From Symsagittifera roscoffensis (lineage: Eukaryota > Xenacoelomorpha > Acoela > Convolutidae): 60,000 bases of DNA. The notes under the pieces are model-generated. The model was not told the DNA's origin. It saw nothing but the letters and a program-made list of their open reading frames with translations, and did not search any database. Within the stretch, counting starts at the first letter, position 1. The number at the start of each line of letters is the position of its first letter. The stretch spans positions 86,839,845-86,899,844 of the forward strand of contig NC_087062.1 of the NCBI RefSeq assembly GCF_963678635.1, read 5' to 3'. The translations under genes and the position numbers were made by a program. Shown here one piece after another: positions 17,281 to 28,687 of the stretch.

Positions 17281-20200
17281 CGATTACAAGCTGGCGCCAG
17301 TTATATTTTTTGAGGAAAGTTCTCTCCAGTAAGATCATCTCATATGAAGTGATTAGAACGTCCCATTTGCCACCTAGAATCTCCTCGTTGATGAGTCTTG
17401 CTCGCTCTTCTTGGCCTCCGATCAGACAGACGGCCTGAAACATGAACTTCGGCTAATTTTTTCGAATAAGAGCTTCAGCGAGAAAAAAAACTTAATTGCA
17501 TCAGACTCACAGAGCAGGCAAGTGTATGATACAAAAAAGGCAACCTTTGCAAAAAACAACAAAAAGATGAATCAACAAACACAGTAAAAATTCCTTTTAC
17601 AAAAATAAACAAGACTGCTCGTATCAGTGCAAAGCCCTGAATGTTCCGACTGCCTTTTAAGGTTTATGGAGCAGTAATAACATTAAAAAAATTCAATAAA
17701 ATAAAATAAAAGAAATTTTTTTTCTAAAATGTGAAATTTTTTTATTGAAAATCATCCCCCCACACGTCATATAAAGTACAAAAGGATAGATTTTGCTCCT
17801 GGTAACAAACTAATTACGGCAAATAAGCTTCTTTAAACCAATTTGGAACAATTTCTAAGACGGATTAACTCTCCGCTTACGCGTTAATAGCGCGAAATAT
17901 ATCGCGCGTTAATTGTCCCAAATTGGCCAAAATGACAATCTTTAAACCCCCATAAATTTACCAAAACTGATCACAGTTGAATAATTTTTTCAATTTTAAG
18001 CTCAAGACAAGAATGAATATCTTTTGAATGCTATAAAAAAATTGTCAAAAATGGCTAGTTGAAAAAATGGATTGACAAAAATGGCTATTTTTGTCTGAAG
18101 AAAAAAAACCACCCGAGCACATGTATATCGTTGATTTTGTTACTAAAGCCGGAGCAAAAATTTATTTTTAATTTTTTTTTGATTTTGCTGATACTGGGAG
18201 GTATCTTTAAACCCCCGTAACTTAACGAAAAATGATCACAGGTGAAATATCTTTTCAAATTTGAGCTCAGGACAACAATACCTTTCGAATGATATTTAAA
18301 AAAATTCCGTCAAAAATGGCTAGATAAAAAGTAGAAATTTGTCTGAAAAAAAACCCACCCGAGCACAGATATTCCGTTACTTTCGTATCGAAAGTCGGAA
18401 CAATAACTCTAATCGAAATAAAGAGAGCTATTTGATGTAAAATTACGACAGAAGTTTCCGATCACAATGACTAAAGAATACAATTTCAAAAAAAATAGCA
18501 CATCGCACAAAAAAATTTAGTTATTTTCCAAATTTTCTGTTATTTTTTTTTCACAGAAGGCCACTACATGAGATGAGCAACTGCGAATATGGGGGAAGGC
18601 TTATAAGCTCTAATAGAGCAGCACAATTATAGCAAAAAAATAACTTATTGAAAACTGCGCGCATGAAAATGAAACCGTTATCTACATTATCAAGCAACCT
18701 TTCATAAGTCATCGGTCTTACCTTAATATCCGGAGTCCACTTTTCGAACTCATTCTTCCAGTTCTGCAGTGTACTCTTAGGCACAATGACTATGTGGGGC
18801 CCACTGAGTTGCTTATAGAACTTGAGGTATCCTATCATAGATATGGTCTGCAATGTCTTCCCTAGACCCATCTCGTCCGCCAGGATCCCATTGATTCCGT
18901 TGTCATGCAGACTTATCAGCCAGTTCAGACCACGCACCTAAACATTTTTCGATTTCGTCCAAAACAATAACTAGTGCAAGGATTCAATTAACAATTACAA
19001 TCATTATTCGGTTCGATTCCAATTGTAAATACACCACCGCCGATTACTTTATAAGGCAGAGATGTTCGCAGACATATCGGGTGCGACCATTTCGACTTGA
19101 TACGCCGTTCAGAAAATGAAACTTTTTTTCATAAAACAGAAAGCAAGCCATAAAATAATGGACACTTAAATAAAAATAACGCTATTAAAACACTTAACCA
19201 TGGCAACTGAATACTAAAGATCAAAGACCCCAAAAATGCCTCAAACTCTCTATTCCACAAAAGAAGACAGCATTCGGACAGAAAAGCATCGATTGTGCTG
19301 GCGCAAAACTCTGGAACTCTACCTACCTTTATCCCTGCGATCAGAACAGATCTGGTGATTTTCCAGAAATATTTGAAGACGCACCTATTCAGAGAACATT
19401 TCTACAACGAATTCAACAACTGTGCCAGCCCACTTTAGAGCGTTTATTACGAAAAGAAAGCCTAAATAAACACGATGATGATGATGACGAAGAATCAAGT
19501 TCAACTATCGCACTCGATATGTCTGGGCAAGATTCGCCATTATTATAACAATTAACAAAATAATTAGGAAAAGCAAGATTCTGCAAGTTACCCATATACT
19601 CTCCATTTGATCAACTAGTGATTTAAAAAAGTTCACAAATCATTTTAGTAGCAAGAATCCATAATCGCTTACTTGGTAGTCTCTCATAGTTCCATTTTTG
19701 ATGTAGAACGGAGTAGATTCGAACCGGATGCCACCACTAGCACCATCCTTCCCCTTTTCCTCCACTATACCCTCCAATAGCTCCGCGTCTTCCTCTTCTT
19801 CAGTCTTGCGGTGCCTGTGGTCTCCGGCGACAGCCTTCAACTTGACCTTTTCCATGTCTTTCTTTCTTATTTTCCTCCCTGAAGTCGCTCTGGAGGACGA
19901 GGCTTTCTTGGGATCTGCCCCCGATGTTCCTGCTGCTAAATCTGCAGAAGCTGCATTTAAAACACCAGGCGTTGGTTTCTCACCTGAAAAGACAATATTG
20001 GAGTCTGTATAGCGCATTAACTTTTAAACAGAAACAACTCAAGTTCAATTGAAATGACAGTTTATATTTAACAATTGTTCAATAATTTTTGCCTGACTGG
20101 CCCTTCAAACATTCCAAAGCCGCTAATGATTCTTAACTTTTGAGGCAGAGCGCAGTATTAGCTAGGTATTAACTCGGTTTAGCTCAGTAGATGTCTCTGA

Positions 20201-22737
20201 ACTACTTTATAAGTAAAACTCAGCTATTCGTGTTTTAATAGATCAGTTATTGAACCGGTAGCTAATTTGACTCCTTGACCATCCAAAGGGTCTTTGACAT
20301 CCCTTTTTGGCCGACCGACCCTAAAACTGTTCTATATATTAATTGTGAGGGGAGAGCGCGCTCCAATAAAGCGCGATTTTGTAGTCAAAATCTTCCAAAA
20401 AGTGGATACAAACATCTTTTTTGGCCCGTTTTTTTATTTAAGCATTCGCCGGCGGCGCAAAAAATTTGGTCAAAATAGGGTCATCATAGGTGACGTGGGA
20501 CAGCTCAGAAAATCCGACCAACCAACCCTCTCCCCTCTCCTCCCTCGAGAAAATCCTAGATTCACCCCTGTATTGAACATACACCAAACTCAATAGTTAA
20601 TAAACCAAACTGAAATACGCGAAATAAATCTCCATAAAGAGCAATCATTCAAAATATTTCATGAGCAATCCATTAAACACAAAGTAAGTCTGGAAAATAA
20701 GTGAAAAACACTTACCAATTGAACTCTACGCTACAGAGGGAAAGCCGACATGCTTCGACCCGTCTCCGAAAATTTACAAACAACACAAAACAATGTGTTA
20801 ATATTCACGTCGGCGCAAACTAGCAATAAGGTAGGGTTGAATTAAATTGTTTAATTTTCGGGTCATTATCACATGCATAATCAAAACGAGGAGCCTGATC
20901 CCATGATTTGGAATCTTGGCACACATACGCCCAGCATATCCTACTACCTCGTTAATCAATTTGATCATTTGATAACCTTAAAAACCTAAAATGATCATAA
21001 TGTCACTCGCCTATATCAGCCAAACTGACAAGCCGATTGAAAACTCTGCTTCTATACATGTCAGCACTAGCTTACTTAAAAGATAATCAAGTTCAACTGT
21101 ACCTGAAGATACGAAGAATGAGAAGATCTCCGTTTGTTTGAGGAGGAACTCAAACCGACTGGTCCTGTCTTTGTCCATCTGATCATCCAGTTGCTTCTTG
21201 TCTCCCGCATTCTTAGGCACCACCACTTTCGTCGGCGTCTTCTTCTTTCCTCCGTCTCCGCCTGTTGGACTAGTTGGCGTCTTTTCAGTCTGTTCTGCTT
21301 TGATATTTGCCGATTCTGAAACACTCCGTGATGACTGATCGAGTTTTTTAGTGGTAATGCTATTTATTCTACGCCATTTCATCCCACATGACAAAATATT
21401 TAGTTCGTCACTATATTGCATACAATTATATCTCAAATGCCAAAATATCCCTCTTCCAAAAATCCAACTTCGAAAAATCCCACTTTTCGAAGACCGATAA
21501 GTAAACATTCAGCGAGGACTGCTTGAATCGACTCTAAATCCCTTTAAAACTTTTCAGACATTTATACCGAGAATAGACTCTATAACAGAAGTATTTCTTT
21601 TTTCAGACTGTCTACAACAACACGCTATCCGTAGAGAGGCGCAAAAAAACTGTAGAACAACCAAATTAATCAAGCTTAACCTAATTAGTACGATCAATTT
21701 TTTTCATTTAATTTTTTATTTAAATTTTTATATTTGGTTTAATTGAACTATTTTTTAACGTAATGTCAGAAGCAAAGTCAGATCGAGTCGAGTGATAATA
21801 CCTATTGAGTCGTGGTTTGATCAATTTTCAAAAATTCTAAAGAAGTTTTTCTCAGTATCTAAATTCCACTAACGTTTCTGAACGTTTTTCTTCTTAAGAC
21901 ACGTTTTTCTTTATTAAATCACAAAAAAAATGACAGAGTGAAAAAATGAGTAGAATGATTCACTTTAAAAACTACGATTTCACAAAGAAATAAAACAAAA
22001 GTGCATGTGGCACCTGCTCTTTTCTCAGCATTTTGCGATACTTATTCCTTTCCATCTTCCTCTCGCGGGAAATTTTGACATTGACTTCTTCTGAATTTCT
22101 TTCATAAGTTTTTGATCAGTAATACTTCTTAATTTTTGTCTCTTTTAGGGTGCATTTTGCTTTACTATCTGCTGTTCAAAGCAAGGCAAGAAACCAGACA
22201 GCCAAAAAAAACTCCAAATTAAATTTAAACTTATTTGATTTTGGATCTTGAAGGCCCATATTTAGTCCGCCACTCTGTCTAGTTAACAATCCCAAAAATT
22301 AATTGAAGTTGGGTTAGTTTTGTAGAAAACTATAAAATACATTAAAAACCGTCGCAAAAAGCTCCTCCAGTCTGAGCCTAAATTAAGTATTCCACCAGTC
22401 TGAGACAAGATTTAGTATGCCGCGAGTCCAAGTCTAGTTTTAGTCTATAATCGGTCCGTCTTTCTCGAATCAACCGATATCCGATAGACACAATTAAATA
22501 CTTATTTTTACCCTGAGGACTGTTCACATTGCTTTCTTTGTCATTGGTAGTTGAGGGTGAGACGGGTGACGATTCGTCTTCTTCCTCACCGCCCTCCCCC
22601 TCCGCCTCCGCCTCTGAGAGGTCACTTCCACTCTCACTCTTCATCTCCTGGTCTTGCTCTTCTTCCTCCCTGTTGTTGTCGGCAGGAGAGGCGGGGGTTG
22701 ATTCGGAACCAACCGAACTCTCTTGTTCTGAAGACAT
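17281..22737 (-). CDS. ISWI: ISWI-family SNF2 chromatin-remodelling ATPase, 5' five exons
   Basis: Exons (minus): 22737-22512, 21315-21103, 19983-19673, 18937-18722, 17434-17281. All junctions are GT-AG and the phases fit, giving 373 codons plus one base. The product matches the N-terminal half of SMARCA1/SMARCA5: an acidic Glu/Ser-rich start; the [16 protein letters not shown] AutoN-type segment; a region ending in [15 protein letters not shown]; then the ATPase with DYQVRGLNWL, Walker A in DEMGLGKT (Lys277), VPKSTLQNW, and the segment through YNWRQLVI. The protein uses ATP to slide and space nucleosomes. The next exon should begin with the DEAH box; it is absent from 15347-17280, so the gene continues left of the window beyond the retroelement. 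Introns hold several MITEs and a LINE tail. Confidence 0.93.
17642..18402 (+). mobile_element. MITE-like element(s) with TGTTCCGACT inverted ends
   Basis: Starts with TGTTCCGACTGCC and ends with its complement AGTCGGAACA (10-bp inverted termini). Inside are two diverged copies of the unit beginning CTTTAAACCCCCATAA and ending in CACCCGAGCACA (about 17940-18160 and 18200-18402), so this is a composite of two insertions. It lies in the fourth ISWI intron and has no coding capacity. Confidence 0.55.
19065..19540 (+). mobile_element. 5'-truncated LINE tail with GAT microsatellite, in ISWI intron 3
   Basis: The plus strand holds the characteristic last residues of a CR1/L2-like reverse transcriptase ORF (a KLWNSLP-like motif with one frame slip, then [10 protein letters not shown] and a stop near 19436), followed by a short GATGATGATGAC tail at about 19472-19483. 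This is the usual 3' end of such LINEs after 5' truncation. It is flanked by inverted copies of a motif like GCAGACATATCGGGTGCGA (near 19070, and reversed near 19509), so it may have inserted into, or been carried by, another repeat. Confidence 0.6.
20275..20580. repeat. Repeat-like GC-richer island in ISWI intron 2
   Basis: About 300 bases that are less AT-rich than the surroundings, with CGCGC-containing segments, a GCCGGCGGCGC stretch and a pyrimidine-rich block before CTCGAGAAAATCC. It has the look of a transposon end but no partner copy was found in the window. Short open frames here are not convincing as genes. Confidence 0.35.
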
Positions 22738-24117
22738 AGGGAACTACCAATCTGAAAACAAATCGAGATGGTGCAACCAATGTTTCAGTCTACCATGTTT
22801 TTACGTCACTGCAAAAACTCGTGATTTCAAACTCACGGCAACATCATTTTATTGTTTCCTTCAGCCCAGGATGACTACTATGTCGTCAAAAATAATTCAA
22901 CCCTGATCAGGGTAACTATAAGTAAAAAACAGGCTTTCGTGTCATTTTTTCAACATGAGTTTTTAAACCACAAAATTATTGTCCCAACCATGATTCGAAC
23001 GTTAAAAAAATTTCAAGTAGTTGTCCCTGTGTCGAGAAAAATGGGTCTGAACATTTTGAGATTTAGTCTAGTTTCGATGCTCGTTATATTGAAGTTTACT
23101 GTTTTTTCAGACTTCTAGGATAAAAACCTTGATTTTACTTTACAAAAACTAGTTTTCCATGTTTTTATAGCGCGTATTTGGCAAAAAAAGTTTTTTTTTT
23201 AAATTATTGTGCAAAAATATTTTAAAAATATTTTTTAAAAATATTTTGTTTTTTATTCATTTTTTGAAGACAAATTTTCAAATGTCTAATTCAATAATTT
23301 TTTTACTTGATCGTACAATTTTCGAATCAAGCCAACCACTAAAAACGACACTAATGTGAAGAGAAAAAATGTTCTATTTTTTCTTACGAATATGGTCGGA
23401 ATATTCTGTGCTACTTGCACAGCAACCGGCTATCCTCGTTTCTTTTCAACATTGTTCGAAACTGTGCTGTGGCAAATTTTAATGCGTCTAATACTTCAAT
23501 TCAGCAGCACTTTTAGTTGGTATGATAACTGAAAAATAAGGACCATTTTGTCCCCGTTTCAGTCCTTTAGCCCTGAAAGCTCTGTTAGAAATCCTTGGAT
23601 CTTACAAAATTGTTTCTGTGTTTCGCTGCAAAGTAAACTTTTGTAAGCGCTTTCTCAACTCTAAACTTTCCCAACACAGCCCTAACACAAGCCAGCTGAT
23701 TAGTTTTTAAGCAATATTAAAAAAAAAGATTTTGAATTTTGATGGTAATACTTTTGAAACCAGCGCTAGCATATCAGTACATTATTGTTAACTGAATATT
23801 CATCTATACTTTTTTCTTCGTCATTCATTTTTCTGATCAACTCGATTCTATACTAAAATATACAGTAAACTCACATGCTTTATAATTGTACAGAAATCAC
23901 AGACTCATTCACAAATGATCGACGCCTTTGAGCAAAACTTATCAATCCATAGCATGACATAACCCGTATTAAACGAAGCAATCAACGCCGAAAAAGACTA
24001 GTTATGCCAGGCAAACGTTTGGAAAAATGGGGGCTAGTACTTCTTTCTCTAAAATTTGAAAATTAACATTCATCGTAACCGCGTCTTACTATCATTTAAA
24101 TTGCCCACTATTAACAG
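22738..24117. other. Region between ISWI and the unknown gene, no gene assigned
   Basis: Divergent promoters of ISWI (minus) and the unknown gene (plus) may lie here. Bases about 22905-23170 are a diverged copy of the repeat at 33949-34460. 23200-23260 is an A/T block. A coding 5' exon for the unknown gene could not be picked out: around 23415-23545 all three plus-strand frames are open, so none is favoured. Confidence 0.4.
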
Positions 24118-27100
24118 ATATTGCTGCGGAACTATAACAAGAGATAGATTCATCACAATCTACCCTGAGCAGATTCTGGACTATGGTCAACTTCAAAAAT
24201 GGTACGACAAACATAGTGGTAAGTTATTCGAATACAGAAGCGGGTTTCAAAATGTATCTATCCAAGACCTCCAGGTGATCTTCTTTAGCGATTTACAGTT
24301 CCTTCATGAACGTGACTTCAGCTAAAAACTGGTCGCAATTGAATAGCGGATTCTTGAATTGTGCAAAAAAAATTCACAGAAGCAAAGCGAATCTATTACA
24401 CCGTTTTTAAAAATCAACGATAATGTACCAAATATAGTAATGAAACATAAAGCTGCGAGATAATAGTTATTTGAAAACAATGGACAGGGAAAAATTTTGA
24501 GAAGAAAATCTATCCGTTGTAAGAACTATATTCACTTCTACTCCTCCTCATTCACTCAGCCTAGGTGAAAGCATTTATTACGAAAAATAGGCAAACAGAT
24601 CGTCTTTTACAAAAATTTGTTTTAAAAAGTTTGTTTGAAAAAAATGATTAGTGCAAATTTTACTATATAAATATTAACCATTACTGAGAAACCCTTGTAA
24701 AAATTCCCAAGGTCCTTAAGAAAAAAATCATTTTCAACATAAAACACCAAAACCATATAAAAATTTGTTTAAAAACTCGATTACCTATGGAAACGTGACC
24801 GACAAAACTAAGACAAAAAAATGCTAACTCGCTTTGATTTAATATTAAAAAAAACATAATTTTCATCATTACGAGGCCAAACTGTGTATTTTGTGAATTT
24901 CAAGAGAATTTCGTAACAAAGCCGCTCCCTTTGATTATGTTTCCTCTGCTCGTGCCGGCAAACTTGAACACGTTTAAAGACTTGTGTCTGGATTTTAGCG
25001 ACCTACACACACCAATAAGAGCGCCTATCCAGTATAATGATGTTTGTCTCGTGCATAAAATCAATTCAAGGAAATGAAAAATGATGCTATTTAAGACAAC
25101 TGCCAGTGTTGAATTACCATCGGAACAATAATTAGCAGCGTACTAAGCCGACAAAACTTGAGCAGACAACAAGTGAGTCGAAAAAACGGTGTTACAAAAA
25201 AGTTTAAGCTATCAAAAATTTTGAAACTCGAACTCTAAGCCACACAAACAGGTGGAATCCCTCATACGCGAAGGACCGAATGCGCGAAAATAAAAATCAG
25301 CCAATCAGTTTTCAGTAATCTAAAATTAGGAAAGTAAACATTTTTAGGGAATGAGTTTTGACATTGGCCGAATATAAAAACGGCAGATATATGCTTAATT
25401 TGCAAATTGTCACTGACGCCGCCGAATTGGAACAAATTTATATTTAAAGAGGTTCGTTATACAAGAAGCAAAAAATTGCTTCATTTAATTGAATGGCAAT
25501 TGCTTCTTTTTAAAATTTGACTTTCGGTTAATTTAATTTTCGGTGATTCGCTCACGAGTTTTTTCGCGGATTCGGTCCTTCGCGCATGAGAATAAACACA
25601 CAAGCGTAAAGAAAACTGATTTTGCCGTCAAACGATCCAGTATGAATCGCCTAAGACAATTTACTGTGAGCCAAACACTTTTATACCAATTAAAGCACAA
25701 AAATCGACAAAAAGATGGCAACAAATCAAATAGACCAAATCAGAGTTGATCGATCAATTTACAACTAACATAAAAACAAATTTCCACGAGAAAGGGGTAT
25801 TTAAGATGCAGACATCTCAAGATATGTCTATTGATGACGAAAGCACAGTGCTGACCAATTGATTCAAGTGACTTTGTCAAGCAGGTTGTTAACCTGAAAA
25901 ATAGTTTCTGTCCATGTTTCGATTTGACAACACTTGCATTTCGCAAGCGTATCATAAATTTTAACTGAACAAGTTAAAGAAAAAAAATCGACCCATTGTC
26001 CAACAAATTAGCTTCATTAAGCCTCATTTGACAAACTATCCAGGCGGATGCGTCAATAGAAATAATTTCCTGAAAAGAAAGAAAATGCAAAAACGCGGAT
26101 TCTTTTTCAACAGTTAAAACTACGTTGAAATCTTATCTCATAATTCTCAAAATTGGAAAATGAGTGGACATTTTTTAAAAATGTGAAATTTCGTTCAAAA
26201 AATCATCATTTTACACATTCAGAAAATTTTGCAGAAGAGTTATTTTCCGATTCACTCTCAAAACACATCATGCATCATCTCTAATCAGTTTCTTGATATC
26301 AAAGCGTATCATCAAATCCGTCGTTGTCCCCTTCCAAGGAAGCCTTCCACTTCTAGTTAATTATTTGATGTTCAAATCCATTAATGTTAAAGACCAGCAA
26401 GTGCTAATGATAAACTGAACTCGCTTTCAGATAAGAAAGGAAACTGACTCAAAATCGTTTCAATTGGGCCTCAAACATCATCTAAGCCATAACTTTTGTC
26501 AATTAAGCGCTTAGATAGATTGAACTTTTTCCGCTAAAACATTCAATTTTACCAAATGGCTGTAGACCTTTAATCAAAGTAAAGATTCCTAAGGACCAAT
26601 TTGCTGAGCCAGCTATCAAGTCCATAGTCGACTTTTAGTTGACTTACCTATATATTTAGAAGATTATTTCAATAGAAACCCTTCAGATAAAACTCCAGAA
26701 ACTCAAGAAATCAATCTTTTGGCCCGCGGCACTTAAGATTTTTGTTCGATACATCCGGGGTCGACACCAGCTTGACGGGGCATCAAAATGAAACTATTTT
26801 CCAAATTTTTAAGTAGATTTCATTTTTTTGATGAAAAACATGATCAACTATCTTTTCGACCACACAAAACCCATCCAAATGTTGTCCATACATCATTTGT
26901 TGACGTTTTTCATTATTGAAACTAAACTTAACTTGTACGGAGTCGAAACATTCCAGGTTACATCACCGCGTGGGAGAAAACTCCCAGGCCGAAGGGAGGC
27001 ATCAGTCGCATATTTATGGGAGAAGGTATCAGAGTCATCCTCAATGACGAGCTGGAGGAAAAATTGGTAGTCGAAAGAATGGTATTCGGTGAGAAATTCA

Positions 27101-28657
27101 AATCAACTTTATAAATATTACCAACTTTTTATACGCAAACAATGCAGCATTTTAATCTAAGAACACAACTGAAACTACTAACTAAGAAACTTTTGTAAAA
27201 CGACAAATCCGGGCTATGAAAAAAATGCGATAAGTCTGAAAAAGAAGTAATAAATCTACCGAGACTGCGTGATTCGAACTCCTCGCACTTTTTGCGTGAA
27301 ATCCACACGCAAGCAGTTAATTAACTTTGAGCAAGCGGATATAGAACTAGATGTTACATAGGCTGTTTAAATACTGAATAAGCTTAGCAATTACTTGGTA
27401 TTGAAGTTTGCAGTTTGGGTTGAAAAAAAATGGTTCGCTCGCGTAAATAATTTTGACTTTCAGACAACTGGCTGCTGACCGGCATACTACGACCAGAGAC
27501 CGAGATTTCAGTAGATAACGAAACAGCTCAACAGGAGCCACCATCATTCCTTGACAAATTCATCAAATCAGTTAGGTTTTTTAAACCAGATCCAACTTTC
27601 ATTAATCGAGTAACGCAAAGGTCTCGACCAAAGGTTATCATTGCCAAAATAACAAACAAACAAACAATTTTTTTCAAAATGTATTTTTTGTGAGTTTTTA
27701 AAGTGAATAGATTATTCTGCAGAACACAGCGTGCTATGCAATAGATTAATGAGCCATTTACATGTGGTAACAAGAGAGCCGGTTACTGTGCATGTAGTAC
27801 AAAATGTTCCGACCATAGTCCTAAAAAAAAATTTTTAACTAATGTCGCTTTTTCTGCGAGGTGTGATAAGATCTGATCGAAAAAAAATAGATTATAGGCA
27901 TATGCGACAGTCATAGTAAACTAGGCCAATAAGAAAACAGGTTTTGTAGAGAAATGACTAAAAAATATATTTAAAAAAACTTCCGAAACTTTTTTGAATT
28001 TTTGATTTCCAAATTGAGGGTAAAAAACTCCAAAAACTAACTTAACTCGAGTAAACTAAGTTTTCACGGTTTAGATTAAGCACAAATAAGCTATTGTAAG
28101 ACTTGACGCTCACCTTAGCTCGAAAGTTACCAAAAAGCGACAGAAAGGACTTTAATATGATATATCACTCAACCCAGTTCAATGAATATTTTTGGTACCT
28201 GAGTTTGTGTGGAAACAAAAAGAATTATAAAAAAGTAAGCAAAAAATTAAAACACACCCGAATAAAAAGCTCGTCTGCACTTTTAAATGTTCGGAACAAT
28301 AATAGAAAGAACTGGTTCCAAACGGTTCTCTGAACTTTCAAAATGTTCCAAAAACCATCACGACCTAAATAAGTGTCTTCGTTCAATGTCAGATCGTTCA
28401 ACGTCACTTAAACGATCAGGGATCCAAATTTAATCACTCGTCTTTGTTTAGCACCACTTCAATTATTTGTTTAGCACCACTTCAGCTGTCCGGTGCATGA
28501 CACACAGATAGAGAAGTCAATGAAGACAACCGACTCTCTGTCGGGAGAGGTGACATCCAAGGAGTTCATGCAGTTCCCGGTGAGAGACGGATACTGCGAC
28601 CCCGACTGCACAAAGCACAACGTAAAATGCCAGCATTATGACTTCACTGTCACATAA
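24118..28657 (+). CDS. Unidentified four-exon (or more) gene with Cys-rich C-terminus
   Basis: Exons with matching phases and GT-AG junctions: 24118-24218, 26957-27088, 27464-27570, 28475-28657 (stop TAA), with AATAAA at 28682. They read as one frame of about 174 residues. Clear islands of higher GC and full openness set them apart from the AT-rich introns. The product has an RDRFITIYPEQ segment, a WEKTPRPKGG segment, an acidic stretch in exon 3, and a C-terminal part with five cysteines and two histidines (CPVHD, then C-X3-C-X6-C-X2-H) that could bind metal or form disulfides. The 5' exons and start codon were not found, and more exons could hide in the 2.7-kb first intron shown. I do not recognise the family. 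Confidence 0.6.
24219..26956 (+). other. Long intron of the unknown gene, mostly featureless
   Basis: AT-rich DNA. Bases about 24920-25075 contain a GC-richer stretch with an open plus-strand frame that might be an extra exon, but its splice sites are not clear. Near 25145 and again at 29065 and 38550 a motif like CTAAGCCGACAAAAC recurs, the tail of a dispersed repeat. Confidence 0.35.
27262..27345 (-). repeat. tRNA-like SINE fragment
   Basis: On the minus strand it contains GGAGTTCGAATCACGCAG, a good polymerase III B box, preceded by a weak A-box region. It is too decayed to be a tRNA gene and lies in an intron of the unknown gene. Confidence 0.45.
27805..28298 (+). mobile_element. About 490-bp repeat with TGTTCCGA/TCGGAACA ends
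   Basis: Begins TGTTCCGACC and ends TCGGAACA. A diverged copy lies in reverse orientation at 33949-34460: the CACACCCG, GGGTTGAGT-type and GACTGTC-type segments appear as complements in the opposite order. It lies in the last intron of the unknown gene. It shares its terminal 8 bases with the smaller MITE family, so both may be moved by one transposase. Confidence 0.6.
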
Positions 28658-28687
28658 ACTATCCGCTAATCACAAGATTTCAATAAA

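Noticed and set aside
21011-21508. 165-aa minus-strand ORF as a separate gene
   Set aside because: Only 21315-21103 is coding, as ISWI exon 2; the flanks are intron, shown by the phase-matched acceptor and donor.
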